Position numbers and translations under genes: made by a program. Positions 7,217-16,088 of a stretch of 25,938 nt of DNA are shown here, one piece after another. The notes under the pieces were generated by a model. It saw nothing but the letters and a program-made list of their open reading frames with translations. It did not search any database and was not told where the DNA came from. This stretch comes from Bacillota bacterium (GTDB lineage: Bacteria; Bacillota; Clostridia; Christensenellales; Aristaeellaceae), in contig JAEWXD010000004.1 in assembly GCA_023396045.1 (NCBI GenBank), positions 1-25,938 on the forward strand, written 5' to 3'. Each line of letters opens with the position of its first letter. The stretch's first letter is position 1.

Positions 7217-9838
7217 TTGTTATTTCATCACAAAAATATAGATAGTACGCTATCCGAACTACAAAGCAATATGCAAAGCGGTTTACAAACACAAGAGTGT
7301 GAAAGGCGCTTGGAGCAATATGGCCCCAACAAACTAAGTGAACAAAAGAAAAAATCTACTTTAACCAAATTCTTTGAGCAATTTAAAGATACTATGATTA
7401 TTATTCTGCTTTTGGCAGCACTCGTATCTTTTTCTGTAAAAATAATAGAAGGCAATACACACGAGCTGTTTGAGCCATTGCTCATACTGCTTATTGTAAT
7501 TATGAATGCTGTGATGGGTGTAATGCAAGAAAATAAGGCAGAACAAGCCTTAGAAGCCTTAAAAAACATGAGTGCATTGCATTGCAAAGTATTGCGTGAT
7601 AGTACAGAAAGCATCATTGATGCAAGCCTACTGGTGCCGGGAGATATTATTCGTTTAGAAGCCGGCGACTTTGTACCCGCAGATGCCAGAATACTAAAAA
7701 GTGCCAATTTAAAAAGCGAAGAAAGTGCTCTCACCGGCGAGTCTGTAGCCAGTGAAAAAGACGCACTTGCCGATGTTGGTGAATTTGCCCCCTTGGGTGA
7801 TAGACACACTATGCTCTATTCCGGTTGTAGCATAACCTATGGTACAGCCTTGGCTGTGGTTACTGCCACTGGTAGAGATACCGAAATGGGTAAAATTGCA
7901 AACCTTCTTGAAAACGAGCAAGACACCCAAACCCCTTTGCAACAAAAATTAAGCAAACTGGGAAAATATTTAGGTTTTGCAGCACTTCTTGCCTGTGGCA
8001 TTATTTTTGCGATTGGTTTAATCTACCAAATTCCATTGCTTGAGATATTTACAATATCGGTTTCCTTAGCTGTATCTGCCATACCGGAAGGCTTGCCTGC
8101 CATTGTAACCATTGTGCTTGCCATTAGTGTGCAACGTTTGGCAAAAAAGAACTCTATAATACGCAGACTTCCTGCAGTAGAAACCTTGGGTTCTGCTTCT
8201 ATTATATGTTCTGACAAAACCGGCACGTTAACCCAAAATAAAATGACCTTGGTGCGTGCTTATGCGGCAGCTACCAAAAGTTTGGAAGAAATTAACAGCA
8301 ACAATAGCTGGGCAGTACGTAAAATGCTTAATTTTGCAAGCCTTTGCAGTGATGGCAGTGTGCATTTTGCCGAGGACGGCACAGTGCAACATGTAGGCGA
8401 CCCAACCGAAACAGCCATTTTGGTTGCTGCACATAAAAACGGAACAAGTAAAGAACAATTATTAGAAGCCTATCCACGTATTGCAGAGCTACCTTTTGAC
8501 AGTGACCGCAAACGAATGTGTACCATACACAATATTGATGGTGTAATTACTGTAATTGTAAAAGGTGCATTCGACTCCATTGCACAAATTTGCAATAGCA
8601 ACCAAGCTGAAAAACTACAACAAAGTAAAGCGCAAAACGATGCTATGAGCACCGAAGCACTGCGAGTACTTGCTATAGCTACCAAAGAATTGGATAGTTT
8701 ACCCGAGGAAATAACGATAGAAAGCATTGAAAATGACTTAGTGTTTTTAGGCTTAGTGGGTATGATAGACCCTCCACGTGAAGAAGCTAAAGAAGCAGTA
8801 AGCCTATGCAGAAAAGCCGGCATTAAACCCATTATGATCACAGGCGACCATGTAGTAACTGCCTCTGCCATTGCCAAACAGCTGGGTATTTTAGAAGAAG
8901 GCGACCTTGCAATCACCGGCGCAGAGCTTGACAACTTAAACGACACTGAGCTTGATGCAAAGCTTGCCCATATATCTGTATATGCAAGGGTTAGCCCCGA
9001 AAATAAAATTCGCATCGTAAAAGCTTGGCAACGCAAAGGCAAAATTGTTTCCATGACGGGCGATGGTGTAAATGATGCTCCAGCCTTAAAAGCAGCGGAT
9101 ATTGGCTGTGCAATGGGTATTACCGGCACAGATGTAGCCAAAGGTGCTGCCGATATGGTGCTTACAGATGATAATTTTGCCACCATTGTAAGCGCTGTGC
9201 GTGAAGGCCGTGGTATTTATGACAATATTAAAAAAGTAGTTGGATTTTTGCTTGGCACCAATATTGGTGAAATTACAACAGTATTTTTAGCCATGTTGCT
9301 GTGGCATGCTTCCCCACTGCTTTCTATGCAACTATTATGGATTAACTTGGTTACAGACAGTTTACCAGCCATTGCCTTAGGTATGGAACCTATAGAAAAA
9401 GACATTATGGACCGTAAGCCTATTGCCAAAGATGAAACGATTTTCTCCCATGGTTATGGTTTACAAATCTTGTTACAAGGCTTTATGTTTGGCATACTTT
9501 CTCTTGCTGCCTACTGGCTTGGCGTAAAATATGGTCAAAGCGTTGCCGCCGGCAGAACAATGTCTTTCCTGGTTCTTTCTCTTTCTCAAATTGTGCAAGC
9601 ATTCAATATGCGCAGCCATCACTCCTTATTTAAAATTGGTTTTTGGGGCAATAGTATGCTAAATAAGGCTGCATTGATATCCATTGCATTGATATTGCTT
9701 GTAGTAATTACACCACTTTCTATACCCTTTGGCATTGTAGCTTTGAATACAAAGCTCTACAGCTTTGCCTTAGCCCTTGCCATTGCTCCATTGCTTGTAA
9801 TGGAAATAGGTAAATTGATACTGAACAAAAACAAATAA
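7217..9838 (+). CDS. Calcium-transporting P-type ATPase (type IIA, SERCA-like)
   Basis: ATP-driven cation pump of the inner membrane, exporting Ca2+ from the cytoplasm. With the TTG at 7217 as start, supported by AAAGGAG at 7202-7208, it has 873 residues. An earlier in-frame TTG at 7172 lies within the promoter and has no binding site. Motifs in order: TGES of the actuator domain (about 173), PEGLP in M4 (E291), phosphorylated Asp in DKTGT (D333), GDGVNDAP hinge (about 615), NIGE in M5 (N682, E685) and NLVTDSLPA in M6 (N710, T713, D714). These match the SERCA residues E309, N768, E771, N796, T799 and D800, so both calcium sites look largely intact. A related Mn2+ or other divalent role cannot be excluded. 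It is a single-gene unit between two terminators. Confidence 0.93.
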   Translation: MLFHHKNIDSTLSELQSNMQSGLQTQECERRLEQYGPNKLSEQKKKSTLTKFFEQFKDTMIIILLLAALVSFSVKIIEGNTHELFEPLLILLIVIMNAVMGVMQENKAEQALEALKNMSALHCKVLRDSTESIIDASLLVPGDIIRLEAGDFVPADARILKSANLKSEESALTGESVASEKDALADVGEFAPLGDRHTMLYSGCSITYGTALAVVTATGRDTEMGKIANLLENEQDTQTPLQQKLSKLGKYLGFAALLACGIIFAIGLIYQIPLLEIFTISVSLAVSAIPEGLPAIVTIVLAISVQRLAKKNSIIRRLPAVETLGSASIICSDKTGTLTQNKMTLVRAYAAATKSLEEINSNNSWAVRKMLNFASLCSDGSVHFAEDGTVQHVGDPTETAILVAAHKNGTSKEQLLEAYPRIAELPFDSDRKRMCTIHNIDGVITVIVKGAFDSIAQICNSNQAEKLQQSKAQNDAMSTEALRVLAIATKELDSLPEEITIESIENDLVFLGLVGMIDPPREEAKEAVSLCRKAGIKPIMITGDHVVTASAIAKQLGILEEGDLAITGAELDNLNDTELDAKLAHISVYARVSPENKIRIVKAWQRKGKIVSMTGDGVNDAPALKAADIGCAMGITGTDVAKGAADMVLTDDNFATIVSAVREGRGIYDNIKKVVGFLLGTNIGEITTVFLAMLLWHASPLLSMQLLWINLVTDSLPAIALGMEPIEKDIMDRKPIAKDETIFSHGYGLQILLQGFMFGILSLAAYWLGVKYGQSVAAGRTMSFLVLSLSQIVQAFNMRSHHSLFKIGFWGNSMLNKAALISIALILLVVITPLSIPFGIVALNTKLYSFALALAIAPLLVMEIGKLILNKNK

Positions 9839-9842
9839 TACG

Positions 9843-9866
9843 CTCTGCCTATGGCAGAGTTTTTTA
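9843..9866 (+). terminator. Terminator of the calcium ATPase gene
   Basis: CTCTGCC (9843-9849), loop TAT, GGCAGAG (9853-9859), then six T's (9860-9865). It is a textbook intrinsic terminator starting four bases after the stop codon. Confidence 0.92.
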
Positions 9867-9869
9867 TTG

Positions 9870-9941
9870 TTGACAAAAACTTCTCCATATTATAATATGG
9901 TTATCAATACCATATTATATGGTTATCAATATAATATATGG
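9870..9941 (+). promoter_or_regulatory. Promoter with repeated palindromic operators, DUF1836-degV unit
   Basis: TTGACA (9870-9875) is followed by TATAAT (9891-9896, spacing 15) or TAATAT (9893-9898, spacing 17). The -10 lies inside a perfect 16-bp palindrome, CCATATTATAATATGG (9885-9900). A second palindrome CCATAT-T-ATATGG follows (9910-9922), and a third ATATGG half-site (9936-9941) merges with the ribosome binding site. ATATGGTTATCAATA occurs twice, at 9895-9909 and 9917-9931, 22 bases apart. The positions suggest repressor sites that cover the promoter and leader. The adjacent DUF1836 regulator is the natural candidate binder, which is inference. Confidence 0.7.
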
Positions 9942-9950
9942 GAGGGCGTT

Positions 9951-10484
9951 ATGAAGGAATTTGAAAACATATTGCAATTTAACAAAAGCACCTGGCAAGA
10001 TTTACCTGACTATGGGCTTTATGCCGAGCAATTGGTATCCTATATTGAAGTAAGCCTGAAATGTTATTTTAATACAGATTTTTTAACTGTAAATATGATT
10101 AATAACTACGCTAAAATGGGTATTATACCTAAAGCAAGAGGCAAAAAATATTACAGAGAACATATTGCCATGCTTATTATTATTTGCATATTAAAGCCCA
10201 TGTTACCCATGTCCAGCATAAAGGATGCTATGGAATTACAAATTAACATTATGGGTATAGAAAAAGCATACAATGAATTCATGCAAGTATTAGATAGTTC
10301 CATGAAAAACATATTGGAAGACTTTAGCCCAGAAAAAAACTACCGTTTTCAAGGCTTTGTAGCCAAGCCAGAAAACGTTTCTTTAACATTTGTGGTACAT
10401 GCATTCTGCTTCCACATATTAAGTAATAAAATTATTGAAAGAAAGGGTTTATATCAACTTGCAAAAAATAGCGATATTAACTGA
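9951..10484 (+). CDS. DUF1836 family HTH regulator
   Basis: With ATG 9951 as start (GGGAGGG six bases upstream) the protein has 177 residues. The open frame extends 28 codons further up, but that part covers the palindromic promoter and is not expected to be coding. The segment TVNMINNYAKMGIIPKARGK followed by YYREHIAMLI (about 47-78) is the DUF1836 signature. It looks like a MerR-type winged helix: a helix-turn-helix, then a basic GKKYYREH wing. The rest is helical and has no obvious ligand site. In Firmicutes DUF1836 genes often sit next to degV, as here, but their function is not established. The gene overlaps the following degV by 26 bases and ends in TGA. Confidence 0.85.
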   Translation: MKEFENILQFNKSTWQDLPDYGLYAEQLVSYIEVSLKCYFNTDFLTVNMINNYAKMGIIPKARGKKYYREHIAMLIIICILKPMLPMSSIKDAMELQINIMGIEKAYNEFMQVLDSSMKNILEDFSPEKNYRFQGFVAKPENVSLTFVVHAFCFHILSNKIIERKGLYQLAKNSDIN

Positions 10485-11301
10485 TTCTGCTAGCAATATT
10501 GCAGAAAATATAGAAAAACACACTTTTGTATTGCCACTCTATGTAAATGCGGGGGGTAAAAGCAGAAAAGATATAGTAGAAATTTCCTGCACGGAAGTAT
10601 ATGAAAAAATTGAACATGAAATACTTACTACCGCTGCCCCATCCACAGAAGATTTTTTAGAAAAAATTGCAGAAATAAAAGCTTTGGGCTATGATGCCAT
10701 TATTGGAATTGCTATTTCATCCAAACTAAGCGCAACCTACAACACCATGCGAATAGCGTTAGAAGAAAGCCATATTCCCCATGCTTTAATAGATAGTAAA
10801 AACGTAAGCTTTGCAGAAGGATTTTTAGTATATTATGCACAACAATTATTGCAAAACAATACTGATTTACAAAGCATTGCCAAACAAATAGAAGAAAAGT
10901 TACCTAATATAAAACTCATTGCATTGGTGCCGGATTTAAAATATTTAATTCGTGGCGGCCGTTTAAAACCGCTCAAAGGGTTCATCGGCTCCATGCTGCA
11001 TATACAACCCATACTCTGCTGCGGTGATGACGGTAAAATATCCAGCCTTGACCAAGTACGTGGTGCAAACAAGGCAATCAAACGATTGGCACAAATAGTA
11101 CAAGAAGAACTGCGCAGCAGCAACAACTATATGTTAGCTATTTTACATGGCAGGCACAAACAAGAAATATTCAATTTAAAAGCTTTATTGATAGACCAAA
11201 TAAACCAAGCCCAAGTATATGAAGAACAAGCTATTACTGCTGTGCTAAGCACACAAGCCGGGCCGGATATACAGGGTGTTGCCTATTTGAAACTGGACTA
11301 A
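10459..11301 (+). CDS. DegV family protein (second copy, altered ligand motifs)
   Basis: The best start is TTG 10459, giving MQKIAILTDSASN, the typical DegV N-terminus, with GAAAGGG about eleven bases upstream. A TTG eight codons earlier (10435) would precede that site. The protein has 280 residues. DegV motifs are recognisable but modified: the usual TSQP reads TTAAPS (57-62), and the usual SSxLSGTY reads SSKLSATY (87-94); IRGGRLKP is intact. The carboxylate-binding Thr and Ser may remain, but loss of Ser-Gln and of the Gly suggests a different acyl ligand or fit than the copy at 4772. It is translated in overlap with the DUF1836 gene and ends at a strong terminator, so its level is probably set by the repeated operators upstream. 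Confidence 0.9.
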   Translation: MQKIAILTDSASNIAENIEKHTFVLPLYVNAGGKSRKDIVEISCTEVYEKIEHEILTTAAPSTEDFLEKIAEIKALGYDAIIGIAISSKLSATYNTMRIALEESHIPHALIDSKNVSFAEGFLVYYAQQLLQNNTDLQSIAKQIEEKLPNIKLIALVPDLKYLIRGGRLKPLKGFIGSMLHIQPILCCGDDGKISSLDQVRGANKAIKRLAQIVQEELRSSNNYMLAILHGRHKQEIFNLKALLIDQINQAQVYEEQAITAVLSTQAGPDIQGVAYLKLD

Positions 11302-11320
11302 ACAATATATAATTGCAAAT

Positions 11321-11352
11321 ATAAAAGAGCTCCACAAAGCTCTTTTATTTTA
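11321..11352 (+). terminator. Terminator of the DUF1836-degV unit
   Basis: An 11-bp perfect stem ATAAAAGAGCT (11321-11331) pairs with AGCTCTTTTAT (11338-11348) around a six-base loop. TTTTAAT follows. Confidence 0.88.
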
Positions 11353-11475
11353 ATATATGCTACATTTGAACAACATAAAAGCACTTGAAAAAATAAGATA
11401 AAATTGTTACAAACATTATAAAAACAAATTTTTTATGTGTTGCATATAACAATTTATTTTTTAAAGAGGAAAAAT

Positions 11476-12051
11476 ATGGAGTAATTATTGTTGGCGCTGG
11501 TGGGCATGCAAAAGCAGCAATAGAAATCGCAGAATTAACAGGCTATAAACAAATTACAGTATTGATGATCCCCCTATAGTATGAGTGGTAATAGTAAATC
11601 GCTTTTAAATTTAGAAGGAGATGTCTTTATAGCAATCGGAAACAATGAAATTCGCAAACACATTATGCAAACCTATGCTAATAGAGCATTTATAAGTTTA
11701 ATTCATCCCAGTGCAACTATTTCGGCTACTGCTACTATTTGAAAAGGTTCAATTGTAATGGCAAATTCCATAATAAACCCCTTCGCTCAAATTGGGAAAA
11801 GCGTAATTTTAAATTCTTCTTGCGTGGTTGAACACGATTGTATAGTTGGAGATTATTGCCATATATCTGTAAATACAACATTATATGGTACGGCACAAAT
11901 AGGGAATCAATGTTTTATTGGTGCAAACGCTACAATAAAAAATAATACTACTGTACATAATAATTGTATGATTGGAATGGGAAGTGTAGTATTGCGCGAT
12001 ATAAAAGAAGCCGGTAGCTATGTTGGAGTACCTGCGAAAAGAATAAAATAG
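11476..12051 (+). pseudogene. Broken NeuD-type acyltransferase (left-handed beta-helix), pseudogene
   Basis: The remnant starts at ATG 11476 behind AAAGAGGA. It reads GTA ATT ATT GTT, giving VIIVGAGGHAKAAIEIAEL, the nucleotide-binding start of NeuD/PglD-like sugar acyltransferases, but only after a frameshift, because the ATG frame hits TAA after two codons. A second frameshift lies near 11560-11590, where LDDP is expected. From about 11590 one frame continues to the end, except for a TGA at 11740-11742 where Gly is normal (GGA to TGA). The C-terminal part, with hexapeptide repeats and the ending AGSYVGVPAKRIK, is well conserved, and an internal ATG 11758 leaves 97 open codons. Such enzymes acetylate sugars of sialic-acid or bacillosamine type for surface glycans. 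No partner genes are nearby, so it looks like a decaying orphan. Confidence 0.85.
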
Positions 12052-12121
12052 ATTTTCTTTGCTTGGTTATATTGAAAGTTTATATATTGCACCTAATAAA
12101 TATATTTCTGAAAGCTGCAAC

Positions 12122-12145
12122 AAAAAGAGCCACATGGCTCTTTTT
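12122..12145. terminator. Two-way terminator between the pseudogene and sbcC
   Basis: A 10-bp perfect stem AAAAAGAGCC (12122-12131), loop ACAT, GGCTCTTTTT (12136-12145). T runs occur on both strands, so it can serve the plus-strand pseudogene and the minus-strand sbcC operon ending at 12207. Confidence 0.85.
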
Positions 12146-12206
12146 ATTTGATAATATACACTTATAACTACCCAACGTATTTAATAATACACATTTTTGC
12201 AAACAA

Positions 12207-14960
12207 TTATACTTCTATTTCTATGGTTCTTTGTTGGTTATGATTTTTGCGTATAATAATTTTTTTATCTATTTGCTTTTTCAATTCTTCTACATGGCTA
12301 ATAATGCCAATGGTACGGTTTTGCACGCTTAGGTTTAGCAATATAGAAATAGCTGCTTGCAGTTTTTCACCATCTAAACTACCAAAGCCTTCATCTATAA
12401 AGAGGGTATCCATTTGAATACCGCCGGTATAGCTTTGCACGGTTTCAGAAAGCCCGAAGGCAAGCGCCAAGGAGGCTGTAAAGGTTTCGCCTCCGGAAAG
12501 AGATTTGGAATCTCTGGTACTACCGTTGTAAGCATCATACACATCAAGATCTAAGCCAAATTTGCCTTTTTTACTATCTGCCTCAATTCTGCGCACCAAG
12601 GCGTATTGCCCATTGGTCATTTTATCAAAATGCCGGTTGGCTTTTGCAATAATTTGATCAAAATAATGCATTTGCATAAAAGTTTCTAAATTGATTTTAG
12701 CACCACCCGTAATACCACCATTGGCAGTATTGCTTAGTTGCACAATATTGCTATATTCTTTTTGCAAGGCTTCCAATTTTGCTGTGCTATGAATAAATTG
12801 TTGTAAATTTTGTTCGTTGATCTGCACGCTTTGTTTCTGTTCTGCAATACTTTTGTAAATGATATCTATTTTACCTTGTAATGTAGCAAGCGTTTCTACC
12901 AGTGTTGCTTTATTCAAACTTTCTACTCGTTGTAGGTCTTGTGTAAGTTTTTGCTCCATAGCACTACTTACGCTAATATTTTTCTCGCACTCATTTACTT
13001 CTTGCTGCGCAGAATTGTAAGATGTTTCTATTTGTAGTGCTTGTTTTTCAAAGTTAATTTTGGCATGTGCTGCCTCTTGTTTACTTGCGTATACAAGGCC
13101 TTGCTGTTTGCTGTGTAAATTTTCCTGCTTTAAAGTATGTTCTGTTTGTAGCTTAGTGAATTCGTTTTGGTATGCGTGCAAAGTATTTTTTTGAATTTCT
13201 AATTCTGTACATTTATTTTTCAGTAAGGCATCTGCTTCCTGTTTGCGTTTTACATCTGCATTTTCCTTTTCAATTTGTGCAGCAAGGTCTATTCCCTTTG
13301 CTTTTACATCATTTTGATAGCTTAGTAATTGATGCTGAATTTCTTCTACGGAATTTATATTGGCTGATAGTATCTGCGAGGCATCTTGCAGAATTTGAAT
13401 TTGCAATTCCTCACATTTTGATGATAATTTATCGCTCGTGCTTTTTTCTTGTTCATAAGTATTTCTAACCACATCCTCTTTTTTTTGCAAAGCGTCTAAT
13501 TGTTCTTGTGTAATGGTTGCTCCATGATATTGTGCTACATGAGGATGGGAGGTAGAACCACAAACCGGACAAGGCATATTGGCTTGCAGTGTATTTGCCA
13601 ATCTACTTGCTGTTTGTTCTATATAATGCTGTTGTGCACTACTTAACGCTTGCTTTTGTGTATTATACAAAACAAGATATTCACTCAGTTTTGTTTTGCT
13701 CTGTATGTATTTTTGAGTTTCTATATCATATTTCTCAATTTTTTCTAATACTATTTCTGCACTTCTGTAGCTTGTTCTGTACTGCTTAATTTGCGTTTCT
13801 AAGGTTTGTATAGCATTGCCAGCATTTTTTAAAGACTCTGATTCCTGCGTTAACTGATTGATATTATGCTCTAAGTTATAGATATTTTGCTGGGTTTGAT
13901 TGATTTGTTGGTTTAATGTATGTTGCTTGGTTTGGTTGCTTTGCAATTCGTTTTTTAAATTTTCTACAGCATCATAGTTTGGTAACGCAAACTGTATTGT
14001 ATTGGCTTGTTGGGTATAATGAATAATTTTTGGTTTTTCTTGTTCCCAATAGGCAAAGGTTGTTTTAGCAATTTCTAATTGTTGCTTATGTTTTTCTATA
14101 TCTGCTTTTATATTTTGCAAATTGCATTGCAATGTTTCTATGCGCTTGGCTTCCTCAATTTGTTTTTGTATAACATTGGCTTGTTGCTGGAGTGTTTCTT
14201 TTTGTTTGGTATTAGCTTGTATTTTGCTATTACAAAAAATAGTATAGTTTTGCACCATAGCAATGATCTCTTGACTACGGTTGGCTTTACCAATTAAATT
14301 TTCTAATACTTCTTGATCGCTTTCTGCTACTTTAAAATTTTTTGCCGTAATTTGATATTGTAATTGCTCTTGTTTTAAAGCATTCTCTTTGTCTTTGGCC
14401 ATAGCAGCCAAGACTTCTTGCAATTGCTTATAGGAATCCGTTTTAAAGATGTTTCTGAAAATTTCAGTGCGGTCTTTTGTTTCTGCTCGTAGAAGCTTGG
14501 CAAAATCATTTTGAGCAATCATTGTAGTTTGGGCAAACTGTTTTTGGTCTAAACCCAAAATATCCAATAATTTTTGGTCTACATCTCTATTTTTACTGGC
14601 AAGCAAACTCTGTTCTTGGCCTTCTACAACAAAAAGATTGGATTCCTGAGTATTGATTTTATCACCTTTAATAATGCGTTCTACTTCATAGAGTTTATTT
14701 TGATGAATAAAACGAAAAAACACCTGTGTTTTTACTTTGGCGTCTACATCATTATTGCGCAAAATGCGTATGTTTTCCCTTGCTTCTCCACTGCCTTTAC
14801 CATAGAGCGCATAACACATGGCGTCAAATATAGTGGTTTTGCCTGCACCGGTATCGCCCGTGATAAGATAAAGACCATTTTCACCCAATTTGGTAAAATC
14901 TATCTCTACTTTATTTTGGTAAGGGCCAAAGGCCTGCATACTTAAAAATATTGGTTTCAT
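12207..14960 (-). CDS. sbcC: Exonuclease subunit SbcC (Rad50-like ATPase)
   Basis: The 917-residue protein is the ATPase and tether of the SbcCD nuclease, which opens hairpin-capped and blocked DNA ends during replication and repair. Visible parts: Walker A GDTGAGKT (35-42), two long coiled coils (about 170-450 and 480-730, rich in Gln, Lys and Glu), a zinc hook CPVC between them (464-467), the ABC signature SLSGGE (about 817) and Walker B with TLFIDEGFGSLD (about 850-860). All functional elements are present, although the protein is somewhat shorter than the roughly 1050-residue E. coli form, because of shorter coils. Its ATG follows directly on the sbcD stop (TAAATG) with GGGAGGC upstream, so the two are translationally coupled. 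Confidence 0.95.
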   Translation of the reverse strand: MKPIFLSMQAFGPYQNKVEIDFTKLGENGLYLITGDTGAGKTTIFDAMCYALYGKGSGEARENIRILRNNDVDAKVKTQVFFRFIHQNKLYEVERIIKGDKINTQESNLFVVEGQEQSLLASKNRDVDQKLLDILGLDQKQFAQTTMIAQNDFAKLLRAETKDRTEIFRNIFKTDSYKQLQEVLAAMAKDKENALKQEQLQYQITAKNFKVAESDQEVLENLIGKANRSQEIIAMVQNYTIFCNSKIQANTKQKETLQQQANVIQKQIEEAKRIETLQCNLQNIKADIEKHKQQLEIAKTTFAYWEQEKPKIIHYTQQANTIQFALPNYDAVENLKNELQSNQTKQHTLNQQINQTQQNIYNLEHNINQLTQESESLKNAGNAIQTLETQIKQYRTSYRSAEIVLEKIEKYDIETQKYIQSKTKLSEYLVLYNTQKQALSSAQQHYIEQTASRLANTLQANMPCPVCGSTSHPHVAQYHGATITQEQLDALQKKEDVVRNTYEQEKSTSDKLSSKCEELQIQILQDASQILSANINSVEEIQHQLLSYQNDVKAKGIDLAAQIEKENADVKRKQEADALLKNKCTELEIQKNTLHAYQNEFTKLQTEHTLKQENLHSKQQGLVYASKQEAAHAKINFEKQALQIETSYNSAQQEVNECEKNISVSSAMEQKLTQDLQRVESLNKATLVETLATLQGKIDIIYKSIAEQKQSVQINEQNLQQFIHSTAKLEALQKEYSNIVQLSNTANGGITGGAKINLETFMQMHYFDQIIAKANRHFDKMTNGQYALVRRIEADSKKGKFGLDLDVYDAYNGSTRDSKSLSGGETFTASLALAFGLSETVQSYTGGIQMDTLFIDEGFGSLDGEKLQAAISILLNLSVQNRTIGIISHVEELKKQIDKKIIIRKNHNQQRTIEIEV

Positions 14961-16088
14961 TTAAGCCTCCCACACTTGCGCTATGGCTTTTTGCATAATA
15001 TTGCGTTGCTCTTCATTGATTGGTGTGCCATTCATTTGCACAAATAATTCTTCAAACAATTCTAAGGGGCTCTTATTTTCTACCAACTCCACATTCTGCA
15101 TATTTTCACTTAATTGCTCCGTATTGCGCATATATTTTAAACCAATCAAGTAAGGGTAGTGGCTGCATAGCCTATGGTAGGCATCAAACACATCTTCTTC
15201 ATTGTGCAAGCGTGCAAACACAAAGTTGTTTGCACCAATATTTTGCACAAAGGCTTCACCGGTAATCTCATCAAAACTCCCCTCAGCAATCACTATATCT
15301 TGCTTGGGTACAATGGGTATCTGTTGTATGGCTATGCTACCCTTTTCTTTCATTTCTACCACGGTAAAAGATTTTTGTTTGTTTACTTCTTTTATATCAT
15401 ATTTTAAAGGGGAACCGGAATAGCGTATAGTTTGCCTTACCACTTGTTGTGCTTGGTGAATGTGCCCAAGGGCAACATAGTCAAAGACATTAAACACGGC
15501 TGCATCTACATTATCAAGGCCACCTACGGTTTCCATTTCACTACCGGATTTTTCTGCACCGGTAACAAATTGGTGGGCAAGCAATATTTTTCTGGTATTA
15601 GATAAAGCTACGTTTTGCAATGCCAGCTGTGCTGCTTGGGTGTAATTTGTAATCTCTTGTTTCGGAAAAAAGGGCTTTACAATGGCAGGTTTTACAAAGG
15701 GTAGTAGATAAATTTCTATATTGCCATATTCATCTTGCATGGTAAAGCTTTCTATATTGCCGTTATAAGAAGATGAAATGTGTATACCGCTAAGTGCAAT
15801 GAGCCGATTACCAAAAGCCAAACGCTCTGATGAATCATGGTTGCCGGCAATAATAGCGGTATGCACTTTACGCTTAGCAAGCTGCACCAAAAAATCATCA
15901 AATAACGTTACAGCTTCTGTAGGTGGAACACTTTTATCGTATACGTCGCCGGCAATCAGCACTGCATCAATGTTGTTTGCATCAATATAGTTTAAAATTT
16001 GTGCAAGCATATCCTTTTGATTTTCTATAAGACTATATTCTTGGTAACGTTTACCTATATGCAGATCTGCCAAATGGATAAATTTCAT
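14961..16088 (-). CDS. sbcD: Exonuclease subunit SbcD (Mre11-like nuclease)
   Basis: The 375-residue calcineurin-like phosphoesterase is the nuclease subunit of SbcCD. The metal motifs are complete: DLHIGK (8-13), GDVYDKS (47-53), GNHDS (82-86), AHQF (H172) and GHIH (208-211). The C-terminal third should form the capping and SbcC-binding region. Its length is typical. The start overlaps the O-methyltransferase stop by one base, with AGGAAGTGAG upstream, and the stop abuts the sbcC start. The enzyme acts in the cytoplasm with Mn2+ on double-strand ends. Confidence 0.95.
   Translation of the reverse strand: MKFIHLADLHIGKRYQEYSLIENQKDMLAQILNYIDANNIDAVLIAGDVYDKSVPPTEAVTLFDDFLVQLAKRKVHTAIIAGNHDSSERLAFGNRLIALSGIHISSSYNGNIESFTMQDEYGNIEIYLLPFVKPAIVKPFFPKQEITNYTQAAQLALQNVALSNTRKILLAHQFVTGAEKSGSEMETVGGLDNVDAAVFNVFDYVALGHIHQAQQVVRQTIRYSGSPLKYDIKEVNKQKSFTVVEMKEKGSIAIQQIPIVPKQDIVIAEGSFDEITGEAFVQNIGANNFVFARLHNEEDVFDAYHRLCSHYPYLIGLKYMRNTEQLSENMQNVELVENKSPLELFEELFVQMNGTPINEEQRNIMQKAIAQVWEA

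Noticed and set aside
8470..9186. 238-codon open frame on the minus strand
   Set aside because: It lies wholly inside the calcium ATPase gene, has Ser/Ala-biased composition typical of an antisense shadow, and no start signals.
9867..9950. N-terminal extension of the DUF1836 protein
   Set aside because: These codons overlay the -10, the palindromes and the direct repeats; ATG 9951 has a strong GGGAGGG site.
11383..11460. Imperfect inverted repeats upstream of the pseudogene as a mobile element end
   Set aside because: The arms are AT-rich and imperfect, there is no transposase or target duplication, and chance symmetry is likely.
11740..11742. TGA where Gly is expected in the NeuD-like gene, suggesting recoding of TGA to Gly
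   Set aside because: TGA is used as an ordinary stop for other genes here (stops at 10484, 6577 and 24872), and the same gene has two frameshifts, so simple decay explains it.
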